Assembly: GCA_030685065.1 (NCBI GenBank)
Contig: JAUXQH010000175.1
Location: 62,001-126,000 of the forward strand
Source of the DNA: Pseudomonadota bacterium
GTDB taxonomy: Bacteria > Myxococcota_A > UBA796 > SXON01
DNA: 64,000 nucleotides
Reading direction: 5' to 3'
Each line of letters begins with the position of its first letter. Within the stretch, counting starts at the first letter, position 1. A model generated the notes under the pieces. That model ran no database searches. It was not told the DNA's origin and saw nothing but the letters and a program-made list of their open reading frames with translations. This document shows, in pieces, positions 51,333-60,038 of the stretch. Made by a program: the position numbers and the translations under genes.

Positions 51333-52355
51333 GTGAAGATCGCGCTCGTTCACCGACGCTTCACGACGCATGGCGGCACCGAACGGTACCTCGTGGGCTT
51401 CGCGCGGTGGCTGGTCGCGCACGGCCACGACGTGCACGTGCTCTGCAACGAGGTGCGGGAGGATCTGCGGGGCGAGCCGGGCGTCCACTTCGAGCACCTG
51501 TCCATGCTCCGGCCGGCCAAGCTGGTCTCGCTCTGGGTGTCGGCGTCGCGGGCCCTTCGCCGCGCGAGCTACGACGCGGTGATGGGGTTCGGGCGCACCC
51601 CCGGCCACCAGCTCTTCCGCGCCGGGGGCGGATCCCATGTCGAAGCGCTCCGCCGGATGCACCCGCTTCGACGCTGGATCTCGCCCGCGGACTGGGTGGA
51701 GATGCGGATGGACCGCGCGGCGATCCGCACGGCGCGCATCTGCATCGCCAACTCGGCGCTCGGCGCGCGCGGCCTGGTGGCGGACTACGGCGCCGCGAGG
51801 GTGGAGGTCGTCTACAACGGCGTCGATCTCGCGCGGTTCCGCCCCGATCCGCAGGCGCGGGCGGCGGTTCGGTCCGAGCTGGGAGCCCAGGGTCCGACGG
51901 CGTTGTTCCTCGGGACCGGCTTCACCCGGAAGGGACTCGACGTGGCGATCGACGCGCTCCCCCCGGGCTGGACGTTGTGGGTCGCGGGTAAGGATCGGCC
52001 CTGGAAGGCGCCGGCGTGCGTACGTTTCCTCGGCCCCTGGCGCGATCCGGAACGATTGTTGCAGGCAGCGGACGTCATGATCCTTCCCACCCGCTACGAC
52101 CCCTTCGCCAACGCATGCCTCGAGGCGCTCGCTTCGGGCATCCCCACGCTCACGACGCCGAGCAACGGCGCGGCCGAGGTCCTTCCGCACTCCTGGATGG
52201 TCGCGACGGACGCCGCGGGGTTCCGGGCGGGGCTCCTGGCGGCTGAGGCGGGGGGCCGCGACCTGCGGGACGCCTGCCGGGCCACGGCCGAGCGCTTCAC
52301 CACCGAGACGAGCTATGCGCGCGCGTTCGTGCTGCTCCAGGAGGCGTCGCGATGA
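51333..52355 (+). CDS. Family 4 glycosyltransferase
   Basis: 340 residues. GT-B fold: KIALVHRRFTTHGGTERYLV at the N-terminus, VVYNGVDLARFRPD linking the two domains, LFLGTGFTRKGLDVAIDALP, and the donor-binding DPFANACLEALASGIPTLTT. Resembles WaaG-type LPS heptose glucosyltransferases; the exact sugar is not deducible. GTG start seven bases after the previous gene and ATGA overlap with the following PBP gene, so LPS/glycan and peptidoglycan synthesis genes are co-transcribed here. Confidence 0.87.
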   Translation: MKIALVHRRFTTHGGTERYLVGFARWLVAHGHDVHVLCNEVREDLRGEPGVHFEHLSMLRPAKLVSLWVSASRALRRASYDAVMGFGRTPGHQLFRAGGGSHVEALRRMHPLRRWISPADWVEMRMDRAAIRTARICIANSALGARGLVADYGAARVEVVYNGVDLARFRPDPQARAAVRSELGAQGPTALFLGTGFTRKGLDVAIDALPPGWTLWVAGKDRPWKAPACVRFLGPWRDPERLLQAADVMILPTRYDPFANACLEALASGIPTLTTPSNGAAEVLPHSWMVATDAAGFRAGLLAAEAGGRDLRDACRATAERFTTETSYARAFVLLQEASR

Positions 52356-55300
52356 GCCCACTCGTGAAGCGGTTGGTCCTCGGTGGCGGGCTCGCGCTCG
52401 GCGCCGTGTCGTGCGCGGGCGGCTGGGGCTACCAGGAGGGCGTCGTCGAGGACCCGGGGCCGCAGTTCACGCGGGAGGCCATCCAGGCGATCATCGCCCA
52501 GGAGTCTCCCGTCTACTATCGGGACGGCGCCACGCGGATCGGGGTCTTCTTCGATCTGGAGCACCGCGCCTACGTCCCGTTCGCGGAGATCCCCAAGGCC
52601 TACGTGAACGCGATCGTGGCCGCGGAGGACGGCGACTTCTTCGAGCACAAGGGCGTCAGTCCGAAGCACATCGTGCGCGCCATGTGGAACAACGCCAAGG
52701 CCGGGAGCGTGGTCGCGGGCGGGTCGACGCTGACCCAACAGACGGCGAAGAACCTATTCTACCGGCCCGATCGCAGCCTGCGGAGCAAGTGGGGCGAGCT
52801 GGTCAACGCGCTCCGGCTCGAGGCCCACTTCTCGAAGGAGGACATCCTCGAGTTCTACGCCAACCAGTTCCACGTGTCGGCGAACGGCCGCGGGCTGGGG
52901 ATCGCCGCGCGCTACTTCTTCGACAAGGAGGTCTCGGAGCTCTCCGTGAAGGAGTGCGCGTTCATCGCCGGGCTCGTCAAGGCGCCCTCGCGGTACAACC
53001 CCTTCGTCGGGGGCACGGAGGAGCGGCGCCAGGCCGCGCGCGAGGCCGCCGAGCAGCGTACGGCCTACGTCCTTCGCCGGATGCAGGAGGAGGGCTCCCT
53101 GAGCGCGGGGGAGCGTGCGGCGCTCACCGCCGAGCCGCTCGTCTTCCGGCGCGGCACCTTCCAGTACGACCGGTCCGTGCTCCTCGACGAGGTCCAGCGG
53201 CGCCTCGAGGAGCCCGCGTTCATCGAGCTGTTCGAGCGTCTCGAGATCGACAACCCGTCGACGGCGGGCATCCAGATCATCACCACGGTGGACGCGACGG
53301 TGCAGCGCGAGGCCACCTGGGGTTTGTGGCACCACCTCACCGAGATCGGGCCCATCCTGGAGAAGACCGGCGCGAGCGCGCTGCGCTTGTCGGAGAAGAC
53401 CCCGGTCCCGCACGATCCGGACACCGCGCTCTTGGTGCACGGCTTCTACGCGGCCCGGATCGCGAGCGTCTCGCTCGACAGCCTCGCGACGGGCGGACTC
53501 TCGCTCGACGTGGGCGGGCACCCCTGCCAGGTCGACAAGCAGGGCGTCGACCGCATCGCGTCGGTCCTGACGCGCGCCCGCACGGGCAATGCGACGGCGA
53601 AGGCGGACGACACCGCGCGTGCCGCGCTCGTGGAGGCGCTGCCCGTCGGCACCATCGTGCTCACCAGCGTCCGCGAGGAGGGGATCTGCGATCTGGAGCT
53701 TCGGCCGCGGCTCCAGGGCGCCGCCGTCGTCCTCGAAGACGGCCAGGTGCGGGCGCTGGTCGGCGGAAACGACAACCGCAACTTCAACCGCGCTTCGTCG
53801 GCCCAGCGGCAGTTCGGGAGCACGTGGAAGCCGCTTGTGTACCTCGCGGCGCTCCAGCTCGGTTGGCTGCCGACGGACGCGCTCGACAACCGTCGCTCAG
53901 TCTTCCCCTTCCGCGACGTCTGGTACTACCCGCGGCCGGATCACCCGAGCGACGCCTTCGTCACGATGTCGATGGCGGGCGCGCGATCGGAGAACCTCTC
54001 CAGCGTGTGGCTGCTCGCGCACATCACCGACCCGCTCAACGCCGAACAGCTCCGGCGGCTCGCCGGGCTCGTGGGGCTCGCCAAGCGCGCCGACGAGTCC
54101 GACGAGGCCTTCCGCGTCCGGATGCGGGACGACGAGGGGCTCCGCTCCTCGCCCGAGCGGTTCGAGGAGCTCGCGTTCACCGCCGCCCGGCCGGACGTGC
54201 TCTCGGGGCTCGCGTTCGGCGCCCACCCGGAGGACGCGGCGAAGCTCCGCTCCCTCCACCACGGCCACGGCTTCGCCGCCGAGCGGGCGCGGGTCCTGCG
54301 AACGGCCGCGTCGTCCGAGCGCTCCGCGCGGCTCGCCATGTTGCAGGACAACTTCCTCGCCCTCGAGGAGGCCGTGCCGGGCTGCCTCTCGGACCTCGGC
54401 GCGATCCGCCGCGATCCGGTGTCCGGCGCGCTTGCGTGTGGGGGCGCTCCCGAGGGCTGGGAGCCCGTGGTCGAGCCGCTCGAGGAGGGCGCCGACTTCC
54501 TCGTCAACGGGCGCCTCCACCGCTCCACCATCACGGAGCTCCGCGCCGCCGTGGACCGCCACGTCGCGACGTTCGCGGGCCGGGATCCTTGGGACCCTGA
54601 GGTCCTCGCGTCGCATCCGGACTATCGCACGCTCGTGGGCATCCGGTACGTCACGCGGATGGTCGCGGCGCTCGGCGTCGACGCCGATCTGCCCGACGTC
54701 CTCTCGCTCCCCCTGGGTGCAGCGGACCTCACGCTGACCGACGCCGCGGCGCTCTACCAGGGCATGCTCCGGGGAGAGCGCTGGTCCTTCGTCGGGCAGG
54801 GGTACGACGAAGGCGCGGTGCCGGGCCTCCGGACCACCTTCGATCTTCCCGCCGCCCCGCCCGCCGCGGCGCTCGTGGCCGAGATCCGGGACGCCGCGGG
54901 GAACGTGCTCTACCGCGCCCGCCCGAAGGCCGAGCGCGTGATCGACGCGCGGAGCGGCGAGCTCACCGGGGACATCCTCCGGAACGTCGTCCGCGTCGGG
55001 ACCGGCCGTCGCGCGGCGGACGCCGTGCGGGTGAACGATCTCGCGGTGCCGCTCGCCGGAAAGACGGGGACCACGAACGACTACCGGAACGCGGCGTTCC
55101 TCGGGTTCGCGCCCCGCGCGCGGGACGGACGGTACACCTGGGGCGACGGCTACACGGTGGCCGCGTACGTCGGCTACGACGACAACACGTCGATGCGGCG
55201 GGGGGGCTGGAAGGTGCAGGGCGCCAACGGCGCGCTCCCGGTCTGGCTCGCGACCGTGCGCGGCCTCGAAAAGGCCGGCATGTTGGGCGGCGCGGGCGGC

Positions 55301-55591
55301 ACCGAGTACCTGCCCTCCGAGGGGCTGGTGCGGATGCCGGTCGCCGCCGGAACCGGCCTCGCGCGTGCGGACGGGGCGGAGGGCGCCACGACGCTGGTTT
55401 CCGCGGGGTCCGCGCGCCGCTTCGCGCCCTTCACCGAGTCGCCCGCGGTCGCCGACGCGGTGGCGGGCGGCAGCACCCCGCCTCCGGTGGCGGACGGCCC
55501 CGGGCTCGACTTGTTGCCCGGCGATCTGGAGGAGGGGACCGAGGCTGTGACCGGCAACGCGACGGAGAAGAGCGTCTGGGACGGCCTGTGA
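52352..55591 (+). CDS. Class A penicillin-binding protein (GT51 + transpeptidase), enlarged
   Basis: 1079 residues. N-terminal anchor or lipoprotein-like signal (GAVSC, Cys21); GT51 domain with Glu92 in AAEDGDFFEHKGVSP and VAGGSTLTQQTAKNLF; transpeptidase with SxxK Ser490-Lys493 (FGSTWKP), SxN Ser546-Asn548 (ARSENLSS) and KTG at 904-906. The 358 residues between SxN and KTG are far more than the usual 130-190 and include CLSDLGAIRRDPVSGALACG, so an extra domain is inserted. Polymerises and cross-links peptidoglycan. The start overlaps the GT4 stop (ATGA). Confidence 0.88.
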   Translation: MSPLVKRLVLGGGLALGAVSCAGGWGYQEGVVEDPGPQFTREAIQAIIAQESPVYYRDGATRIGVFFDLEHRAYVPFAEIPKAYVNAIVAAEDGDFFEHKGVSPKHIVRAMWNNAKAGSVVAGGSTLTQQTAKNLFYRPDRSLRSKWGELVNALRLEAHFSKEDILEFYANQFHVSANGRGLGIAARYFFDKEVSELSVKECAFIAGLVKAPSRYNPFVGGTEERRQAAREAAEQRTAYVLRRMQEEGSLSAGERAALTAEPLVFRRGTFQYDRSVLLDEVQRRLEEPAFIELFERLEIDNPSTAGIQIITTVDATVQREATWGLWHHLTEIGPILEKTGASALRLSEKTPVPHDPDTALLVHGFYAARIASVSLDSLATGGLSLDVGGHPCQVDKQGVDRIASVLTRARTGNATAKADDTARAALVEALPVGTIVLTSVREEGICDLELRPRLQGAAVVLEDGQVRALVGGNDNRNFNRASSAQRQFGSTWKPLVYLAALQLGWLPTDALDNRRSVFPFRDVWYYPRPDHPSDAFVTMSMAGARSENLSSVWLLAHITDPLNAEQLRRLAGLVGLAKRADESDEAFRVRMRDDEGLRSSPERFEELAFTAARPDVLSGLAFGAHPEDAAKLRSLHHGHGFAAERARVLRTAASSERSARLAMLQDNFLALEEAVPGCLSDLGAIRRDPVSGALACGGAPEGWEPVVEPLEEGADFLVNGRLHRSTITELRAAVDRHVATFAGRDPWDPEVLASHPDYRTLVGIRYVTRMVAALGVDADLPDVLSLPLGAADLTLTDAAALYQGMLRGERWSFVGQGYDEGAVPGLRTTFDLPAAPPAAALVAEIRDAAGNVLYRARPKAERVIDARSGELTGDILRNVVRVGTGRRAADAVRVNDLAVPLAGKTGTTNDYRNAAFLGFAPRARDGRYTWGDGYTVAAYVGYDDNTSMRRGGWKVQGANGALPVWLATVRGLEKAGMLGGAGGTEYLPSEGLVRMPVAAGTGLARADGAEGATTLVSAGSARRFAPFTESPAVADAVAGGSTPPPVADGPGLDLLPGDLEEGTEAVTGNATEKSVWDGL

Positions 55592-55629
55592 GGCCGTTGT
55601 CTCCAGGTCGCCGCGATAAGGGGGGCGCC

Positions 55630-56421
55630 ATGTCGATTCTGTTCTGGATCCCGTTGATGATCGGCTGCGTGACCGTGCCGTCGCCGCCCCCCGTGGCCGG
55701 TGGCGACGGGACCGTGCTCGCCACGACCGCGGGCCCGCCCGCCGTCAGCTTCGTGCCGCTCGAGGAGCGGGTGAACGTGCTCGTCGCGGAGGCGCAGGAC
55801 ACCGATCGTCGGGACCGCCTGGTCGCCGCGCGCGAGCTCATGCAGACGATGCGCAACAAGGACGCCATCGCGCAGCGCAAGGTGTACGAGTACCTCGACG
55901 CGGTGCTGACGATCGAGGAGCGCGCGCGGCCCGCGCCCATCGGGATGGACCCCATCGGCGTGCCGATCGAGGAAGAGCCGCTCGGGGGCTCGTCCACGGC
56001 GCCCACCGGCGGCGCCCCGCTCCCGCTCCCCGACATCCAACCGCTCCCGTCGGTGATCGCCCCGGCGGAGGCCGCTACGACGCTCGCGAGCGCGGTCGTC
56101 GGTGCGCGCGCCGCCCTCGCGGAGTCCCGGTACCTCGATGCCGTCGCCTTGCTCCAGGGCGTCACGACGCCCGAGGCGTCCACGCTCCGCAAGGAAGCCG
56201 TCGACGGCTGGGCGCGTACGGAGCGCGAGCGCGCCGGGCACATGTTCCTCGAGGCGCGTCAGCTGCCGCCGGGCGGCGAGCGGGTCGCGTCCCTGCGCGC
56301 GGCGCGGATCGCGCTGGCCGCCATCAACGAGCGGTTCCCCGACAACGCCTACGCCGCGCAGATCGCCGAGAACATCGCCAAGGTGGACGCCGACCTGGCC
56401 GCCGTCGGCGCGCGCCCGTGA
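55630..56421 (+). CDS. Hypothetical lipoprotein with helical repeats
   Basis: 263 residues. Signal MSILFWIPLMIGC (Cys13). The mature protein has two helical segments (about 55-110, ERVNVLVAEAQDTDRRDRLV; and about 155-260, ALAESRYLDAVALLQGVTTP) joined by a Pro/Gly linker, giving a TPR-like impression. No family recognised. AAGGGGG precedes the ATG. It overlaps the prenyl synthase start (GTGA) and follows the PBP gene by 38 bases, so it could be a PBP accessory lipoprotein by position (compare LpoA/LpoB), which is inference only. Confidence 0.68.
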   Translation: MSILFWIPLMIGCVTVPSPPPVAGGDGTVLATTAGPPAVSFVPLEERVNVLVAEAQDTDRRDRLVAARELMQTMRNKDAIAQRKVYEYLDAVLTIEERARPAPIGMDPIGVPIEEEPLGGSSTAPTGGAPLPLPDIQPLPSVIAPAEAATTLASAVVGARAALAESRYLDAVALLQGVTTPEASTLRKEAVDGWARTERERAGHMFLEARQLPPGGERVASLRAARIALAAINERFPDNAYAAQIAENIAKVDADLAAVGARP

Positions 56422-57257
56422 ACGACGCTCTCGCCGCGTGGGCCGCCCCGCGAATCACCGCCTTCGAAGAGGCGCTCCTGGGGACCTTCCCGGACGCGCT
56501 GCCCGCCACGCTCCGCGAGGCCTGCATCTACCCGTTGCAGACCGGCGGCAAGCGCGTGCGCCCGCTCCTGACGCTCGCCGCCTGCGAGTCCGTGGGGGGA
56601 GACTGGCGCGTCGCCCTGCCCGCCGCCGTCGCCGTGGAGCTGCTCCACACCTACTCGCTCGTCCACGACGACCTCCCGTGCATGGACGACGACGATGTGC
56701 GGCGCGGCCGTCCCACCGTGCACGTCCGCTACGGGGAGAACGTCGCGGTGCTCGTCGGTGACGCCCTGTTGACCGAGTCGTTCGCCGTCCTCGCGGGCGC
56801 CGGGTACGCGCCGTCCCTCGCGATGAAGCTCGTCACCGAGCTGGCGCGCGCGGGCGGAGCCCAGGGGATGATCGCGGGCCAGGCGTTCGACATCGGGATG
56901 GGCGGCCCGGTCCGCGAGCTCGATCCGCTCGTGCGGCTACACCGCTTGAAGACCGGCGCGCTGATCCGGTGCGCGGTCCGCATGGGCGGGCTCTGTGGGG
57001 GGGCGACCGATCTCGGCGCGCTCGACGCCTACGGAGACGCCGTGGGGCTCGCGTTTCAGGTGCACGACGACGTGCTGGACGCGGATCAGGACGCGGACGA
57101 AGGCGGTCCTCCGAGCTTCGTGAAGCTGCTCGGCGTCGACGCGACGAGGCTCGCGGCCATCGCCCACGCCGAGCGCGCCTCGACCGCCATCGCCGGGCTC
57201 GCGAACGCGGACGCGCTGCGCGCCCTCGCCCGGTTCACGGTCGAACGGTCGATCTGA
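56418..57257 (+). CDS. ispA: Polyprenyl (farnesyl/geranylgeranyl) diphosphate synthase
   Basis: 279 residues. Condenses isopentenyl diphosphate with allylic diphosphates. First Asp-rich motif HDDLPCMDDDDVRRGRPTVH, second motif AFQVHDDVLDADQDADEGG; PLQTGGKRVRPLL near the N-terminus binds diphosphate. The residues before the first motif (LLHTYSLV, aromatic five places upstream) hint at a C15-C20 product. GTG start overlapping the previous stop. Followed by tlyA; the dxs gene that often lies between ispA and tlyA in Gram-negatives is missing. Confidence 0.9.
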   Translation: MNDALAAWAAPRITAFEEALLGTFPDALPATLREACIYPLQTGGKRVRPLLTLAACESVGGDWRVALPAAVAVELLHTYSLVHDDLPCMDDDDVRRGRPTVHVRYGENVAVLVGDALLTESFAVLAGAGYAPSLAMKLVTELARAGGAQGMIAGQAFDIGMGGPVRELDPLVRLHRLKTGALIRCAVRMGGLCGGATDLGALDAYGDAVGLAFQVHDDVLDADQDADEGGPPSFVKLLGVDATRLAAIAHAERASTAIAGLANADALRALARFTVERSI

Positions 57258-57283
57258 GCGTGGCGCCGCCGCGACGCCCGGGC

Positions 57284-58018
57284 ATGCGCCTCGACGACGT
57301 GCTCGTGGCGCGGGGGCTCGCGGACACCAGCCAACGCGCCCGGGGATTGGTGGCCGCCGGCGAGGTCCTGGTGGACGAAGTGCCCTGCGACAAGCCCGCC
57401 ACGACCGTGCGCCCCGAGCAGGCCGTCCGACTGCGCTCGGCCCCGGCCCGATACGTCTCGCGCGGGGGGCTCAAGCTCGAGGCTGCTTTCGACGCCTGGC
57501 CGGTGGATCCGACCGCGCGCGTCTGCGTCGACCTGGGCGCCTCGACCGGGGGCTTCACCGACTGCCTCCTCCAGCGGGGCGCGGCCAAGGTGTACGCGGT
57601 GGACGTGGGCTACGGTCAGCTCGCCTGGACGCTTCGCCAGGACCCTCGTGTCGTCGTGATGGAGCGAACGAACGCTCGGCGCATCGAGGCCTTTCCCGAA
57701 CCCATCTCCCTGCTCGTGGCGGACCTCTCGTTCATCTCCCTCACCCTGGTGCTCCCGACGATCCGCCGGCTGGTCGCCCCCCGCGGCGAGGCCGTCCTGC
57801 TCGTGAAGCCCCAGTTCGAGGTGGCCGCCACGGCCATCACGAAGGGGGGGCGGGTGGACGACGAGGACGCGATCGAGTCGGCGTTGGCGGCCGTCGCCGC
57901 GGCCTCGACGCGGAGCGGATTCACCGTCCACGCGACGCTCGAGAGCCCCGTGCCCGGCGCCAAGGCGGGCAACCGTGAGTGGCTCCTCTGGCTGGGCCCG
58001 CCCAGCGTGGTATCGTGA
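57284..58018 (+). CDS. tlyA: TlyA-family rRNA 2'-O-methyltransferase
   Basis: 244 residues: an N-terminal S4 RNA-binding domain (MRLDDVLVARGLADTSQRAR, VLVDEVPCDKPATTV) and an FtsJ/RrmJ-like SAM methyltransferase domain (YVSRGGLKLEAAFDAW, DLGASTGGFTDCLLQRGA, VGYGQLAW, LLVKPQFEV). TlyA modifies 16S/23S rRNA ribose and sets capreomycin sensitivity in actinobacteria. The ATG at 57284 gives the canonical MRLDD start; a GTG at 57260 would add eight residues. Confidence 0.92.
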   Translation: MRLDDVLVARGLADTSQRARGLVAAGEVLVDEVPCDKPATTVRPEQAVRLRSAPARYVSRGGLKLEAAFDAWPVDPTARVCVDLGASTGGFTDCLLQRGAAKVYAVDVGYGQLAWTLRQDPRVVVMERTNARRIEAFPEPISLLVADLSFISLTLVLPTIRRLVAPRGEAVLLVKPQFEVAATAITKGGRVDDEDAIESALAAVAAASTRSGFTVHATLESPVPGAKAGNREWLLWLGPPSVVS

Positions 58019-58040
58019 CCGCTTCGAGGCGACGCCCGTG

Positions 58041-59990
58041 ATGAGTTCCAGTCTCCGCCTGCATGCTCCGGCCATGCTCCTCCTCCTCGGCCTCGGGGCC
58101 TGCTCCTGGGTGGGGGACGCCGCCTTCGAGAAGCGCCTCGAGGAGGTCGACGACGACGCCGACGGCGTGGCCGCCGCCTCCGACTGCAACGACCACGACG
58201 CCAGCATCTCCCCCGCGGTGATGGAGGTCTGGTACGACGGCATCGACCAACGGTGCGACGGTGGCGACGACTACGACCAGGATCTCGACGGGTACGTCGC
58301 GACCGAAAACGTGGGCAAGCCGACGGAGGGGGTGGCCGGCACGGGCGAGCTCCCGGGCAACGACTGCGATGATGCGGAGCCCCGCGTGAGCCCGCAGCAG
58401 CCGGACGTCTGGTACGACGGCCTCGACCAGGACTGTGACGGGGGAGACGACTACGATCAAGACGGCGACGGCTTCGTGGAGGACGACTACGTCGGTCTCG
58501 CGACAACGCACGCCGCGGGCACCGGGTCCCTTCCCGGTCGGGACTGTGACGACCTGCTGGCCGTCATCTCCCCCGACGCCACGGACGAGTGGTACGACGG
58601 CATCGATGCCGACTGCGGCGGAGAGGACGACTGGGATCAGGATGGCGACGGCTTCATCCCGGTTGAGCTGTACGCCGAATACGGGCCCACCACCTACGTG
58701 ACCGGCAGCGGCAACCTCCCGAATGGGGACTGCGACGACGAGAACCCGGTCGTCAACCCGGCCGCGGCGGACGATTGGTACGACGCCGTCGACTCCGACT
58801 GCCACGGCGACGATGACTTCGACCAGGATCTCGACGGCTACTCGGATCCCCGCGGCGGCGGCGGCGACTGCGACGACACGGATCCCGAGATCTACCCCGG
58901 CGCCATGGAGACCCTCGCGGATGCCTCGGACTCCGACTGTGATGGTGGGATCGACACCTTCTCCCTCGACCCCATCGCCGGCTACAGCTGGGTCGGCCCG
59001 CGCTCCCCGGTGTTCGACGAGTCGACCGACCGCGTCTACCTGTCCATCGCGGCGACCGAGATCGACACCGGCTCGTCGCACTACCACGATAGCGCGGTGG
59101 CGTTGTTGTGGTTGAACGCCGACCTGGGAGACGGTCGTGACGGCGTGGCCGCCTGGAGCGCGAGCACGACGGACTCCTCGGAGTACACGATCGGCGCGGG
59201 GCAGGGCTTCATCGCGCGGGACGACTACCTCTACGGCGTCATCGGCCTGAACTACGGGGACGGCCGCGCGCTCCGGCTCGTCCGTTACGACGTGGCCACC
59301 GGCGCGCGCTTCGCCGCCAACGCGAACGGCACGGACGGCCTGGCGGCCTACGACGACATCTCCATCGCGCTCGACTCCTCGGGCGCGCTCCATGCCGTCG
59401 CGTGTGATGACGACACGGAGGTGCTGCAGTACATCCGGGTCCCCTCCAGCTTCTCCGGCGGCTTCTCCGCCGACGTGGAGACCCCCGGGATCGGCGCCGC
59501 GGACTGCGCGATCGATCTGCACGACGTGGACGGCCACATCTTCACCTCCGAGCGCGGCGGGGTGTGGGACTACACCTTCGACGCGGCCTCCGAGGATCCG
59601 GTGTTCACCGGCGTGGAGTACACCTCCAGCCACGCGCCGCTCGACCTCGACATCCCCGCCGAGTGGGACTCCCGCGTGCTGGTCATGGCCGACGCGACGA
59701 CCGACAGCGTGGTGCTGCTCGATGCGCTGGGCGCGGAGACCATCGCGGAAGGCTCGGTGCCCCTCGAGGTCGACGTGTTCGTCGACGCCGGCGGCGATCT
59801 CTACGTGGCGTACGTCACCTCGGGCGGAGAGGCCCACATGGCCTGGGGCTCCGCCGCCGCGGGCTACACCCTGATCGATCTGCCCGCCCCCTTCGCGGTG
59901 TCCGACGTCGCGATCTGGGTGAGCAATGGGTACGTGATGTACGGCGCGGTCGGTGTGGACGACGTGGCCGTCGGGCTCGCGCGGCTCTGA
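58041..59990 (+). CDS. MopE-like metal-binding-repeat lipoprotein
   Basis: 649 residues. Signal with lipobox LGAC (about residue 21). Residues about 35-310 hold five to six repeats of the form DCDD-x-D/E-P-x-x-x-P-x-x-x-D-x-WYDG-x-D-x-DCDG-x-DD-x-DQD-x-DG, the putative metal-binding motif of MopE-type surface proteins; many acidic loops suit calcium. Residues about 320-649 look like a beta-propeller (IAGYSWVGPRSPVFDESTDR, GAAGGDLYVAYVTSGG-like strands). Probably exported to the outer surface. A GTG directly precedes the chosen ATG. Its stop codon lies in an 18-base triplicate repeat. Confidence 0.83.
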   Translation: MSSSLRLHAPAMLLLLGLGACSWVGDAAFEKRLEEVDDDADGVAAASDCNDHDASISPAVMEVWYDGIDQRCDGGDDYDQDLDGYVATENVGKPTEGVAGTGELPGNDCDDAEPRVSPQQPDVWYDGLDQDCDGGDDYDQDGDGFVEDDYVGLATTHAAGTGSLPGRDCDDLLAVISPDATDEWYDGIDADCGGEDDWDQDGDGFIPVELYAEYGPTTYVTGSGNLPNGDCDDENPVVNPAAADDWYDAVDSDCHGDDDFDQDLDGYSDPRGGGGDCDDTDPEIYPGAMETLADASDSDCDGGIDTFSLDPIAGYSWVGPRSPVFDESTDRVYLSIAATEIDTGSSHYHDSAVALLWLNADLGDGRDGVAAWSASTTDSSEYTIGAGQGFIARDDYLYGVIGLNYGDGRALRLVRYDVATGARFAANANGTDGLAAYDDISIALDSSGALHAVACDDDTEVLQYIRVPSSFSGGFSADVETPGIGAADCAIDLHDVDGHIFTSERGGVWDYTFDAASEDPVFTGVEYTSSHAPLDLDIPAEWDSRVLVMADATTDSVVLLDALGAETIAEGSVPLEVDVFVDAGGDLYVAYVTSGGEAHMAWGSAAAGYTLIDLPAPFAVSDVAIWVSNGYVMYGAVGVDDVAVGLARL

Positions 59991-60038
59991 CGGTCAGCCC
60001 GGCTCCGACCGTCAGTCCGGCTCTGACCATCAGTCCGG
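59985..60038. repeat. Three 18-base tandem repeats at a convergent gene junction
   Basis: Copies at 59985-60002, 60003-60020 and 60021-60038 follow CTCTGACCGTCAGTCCGG with one to three differences each. The first holds the TGA of the MopE-like gene and the third the reverse-strand TGA of the S41 protease gene. Confidence 0.85.
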
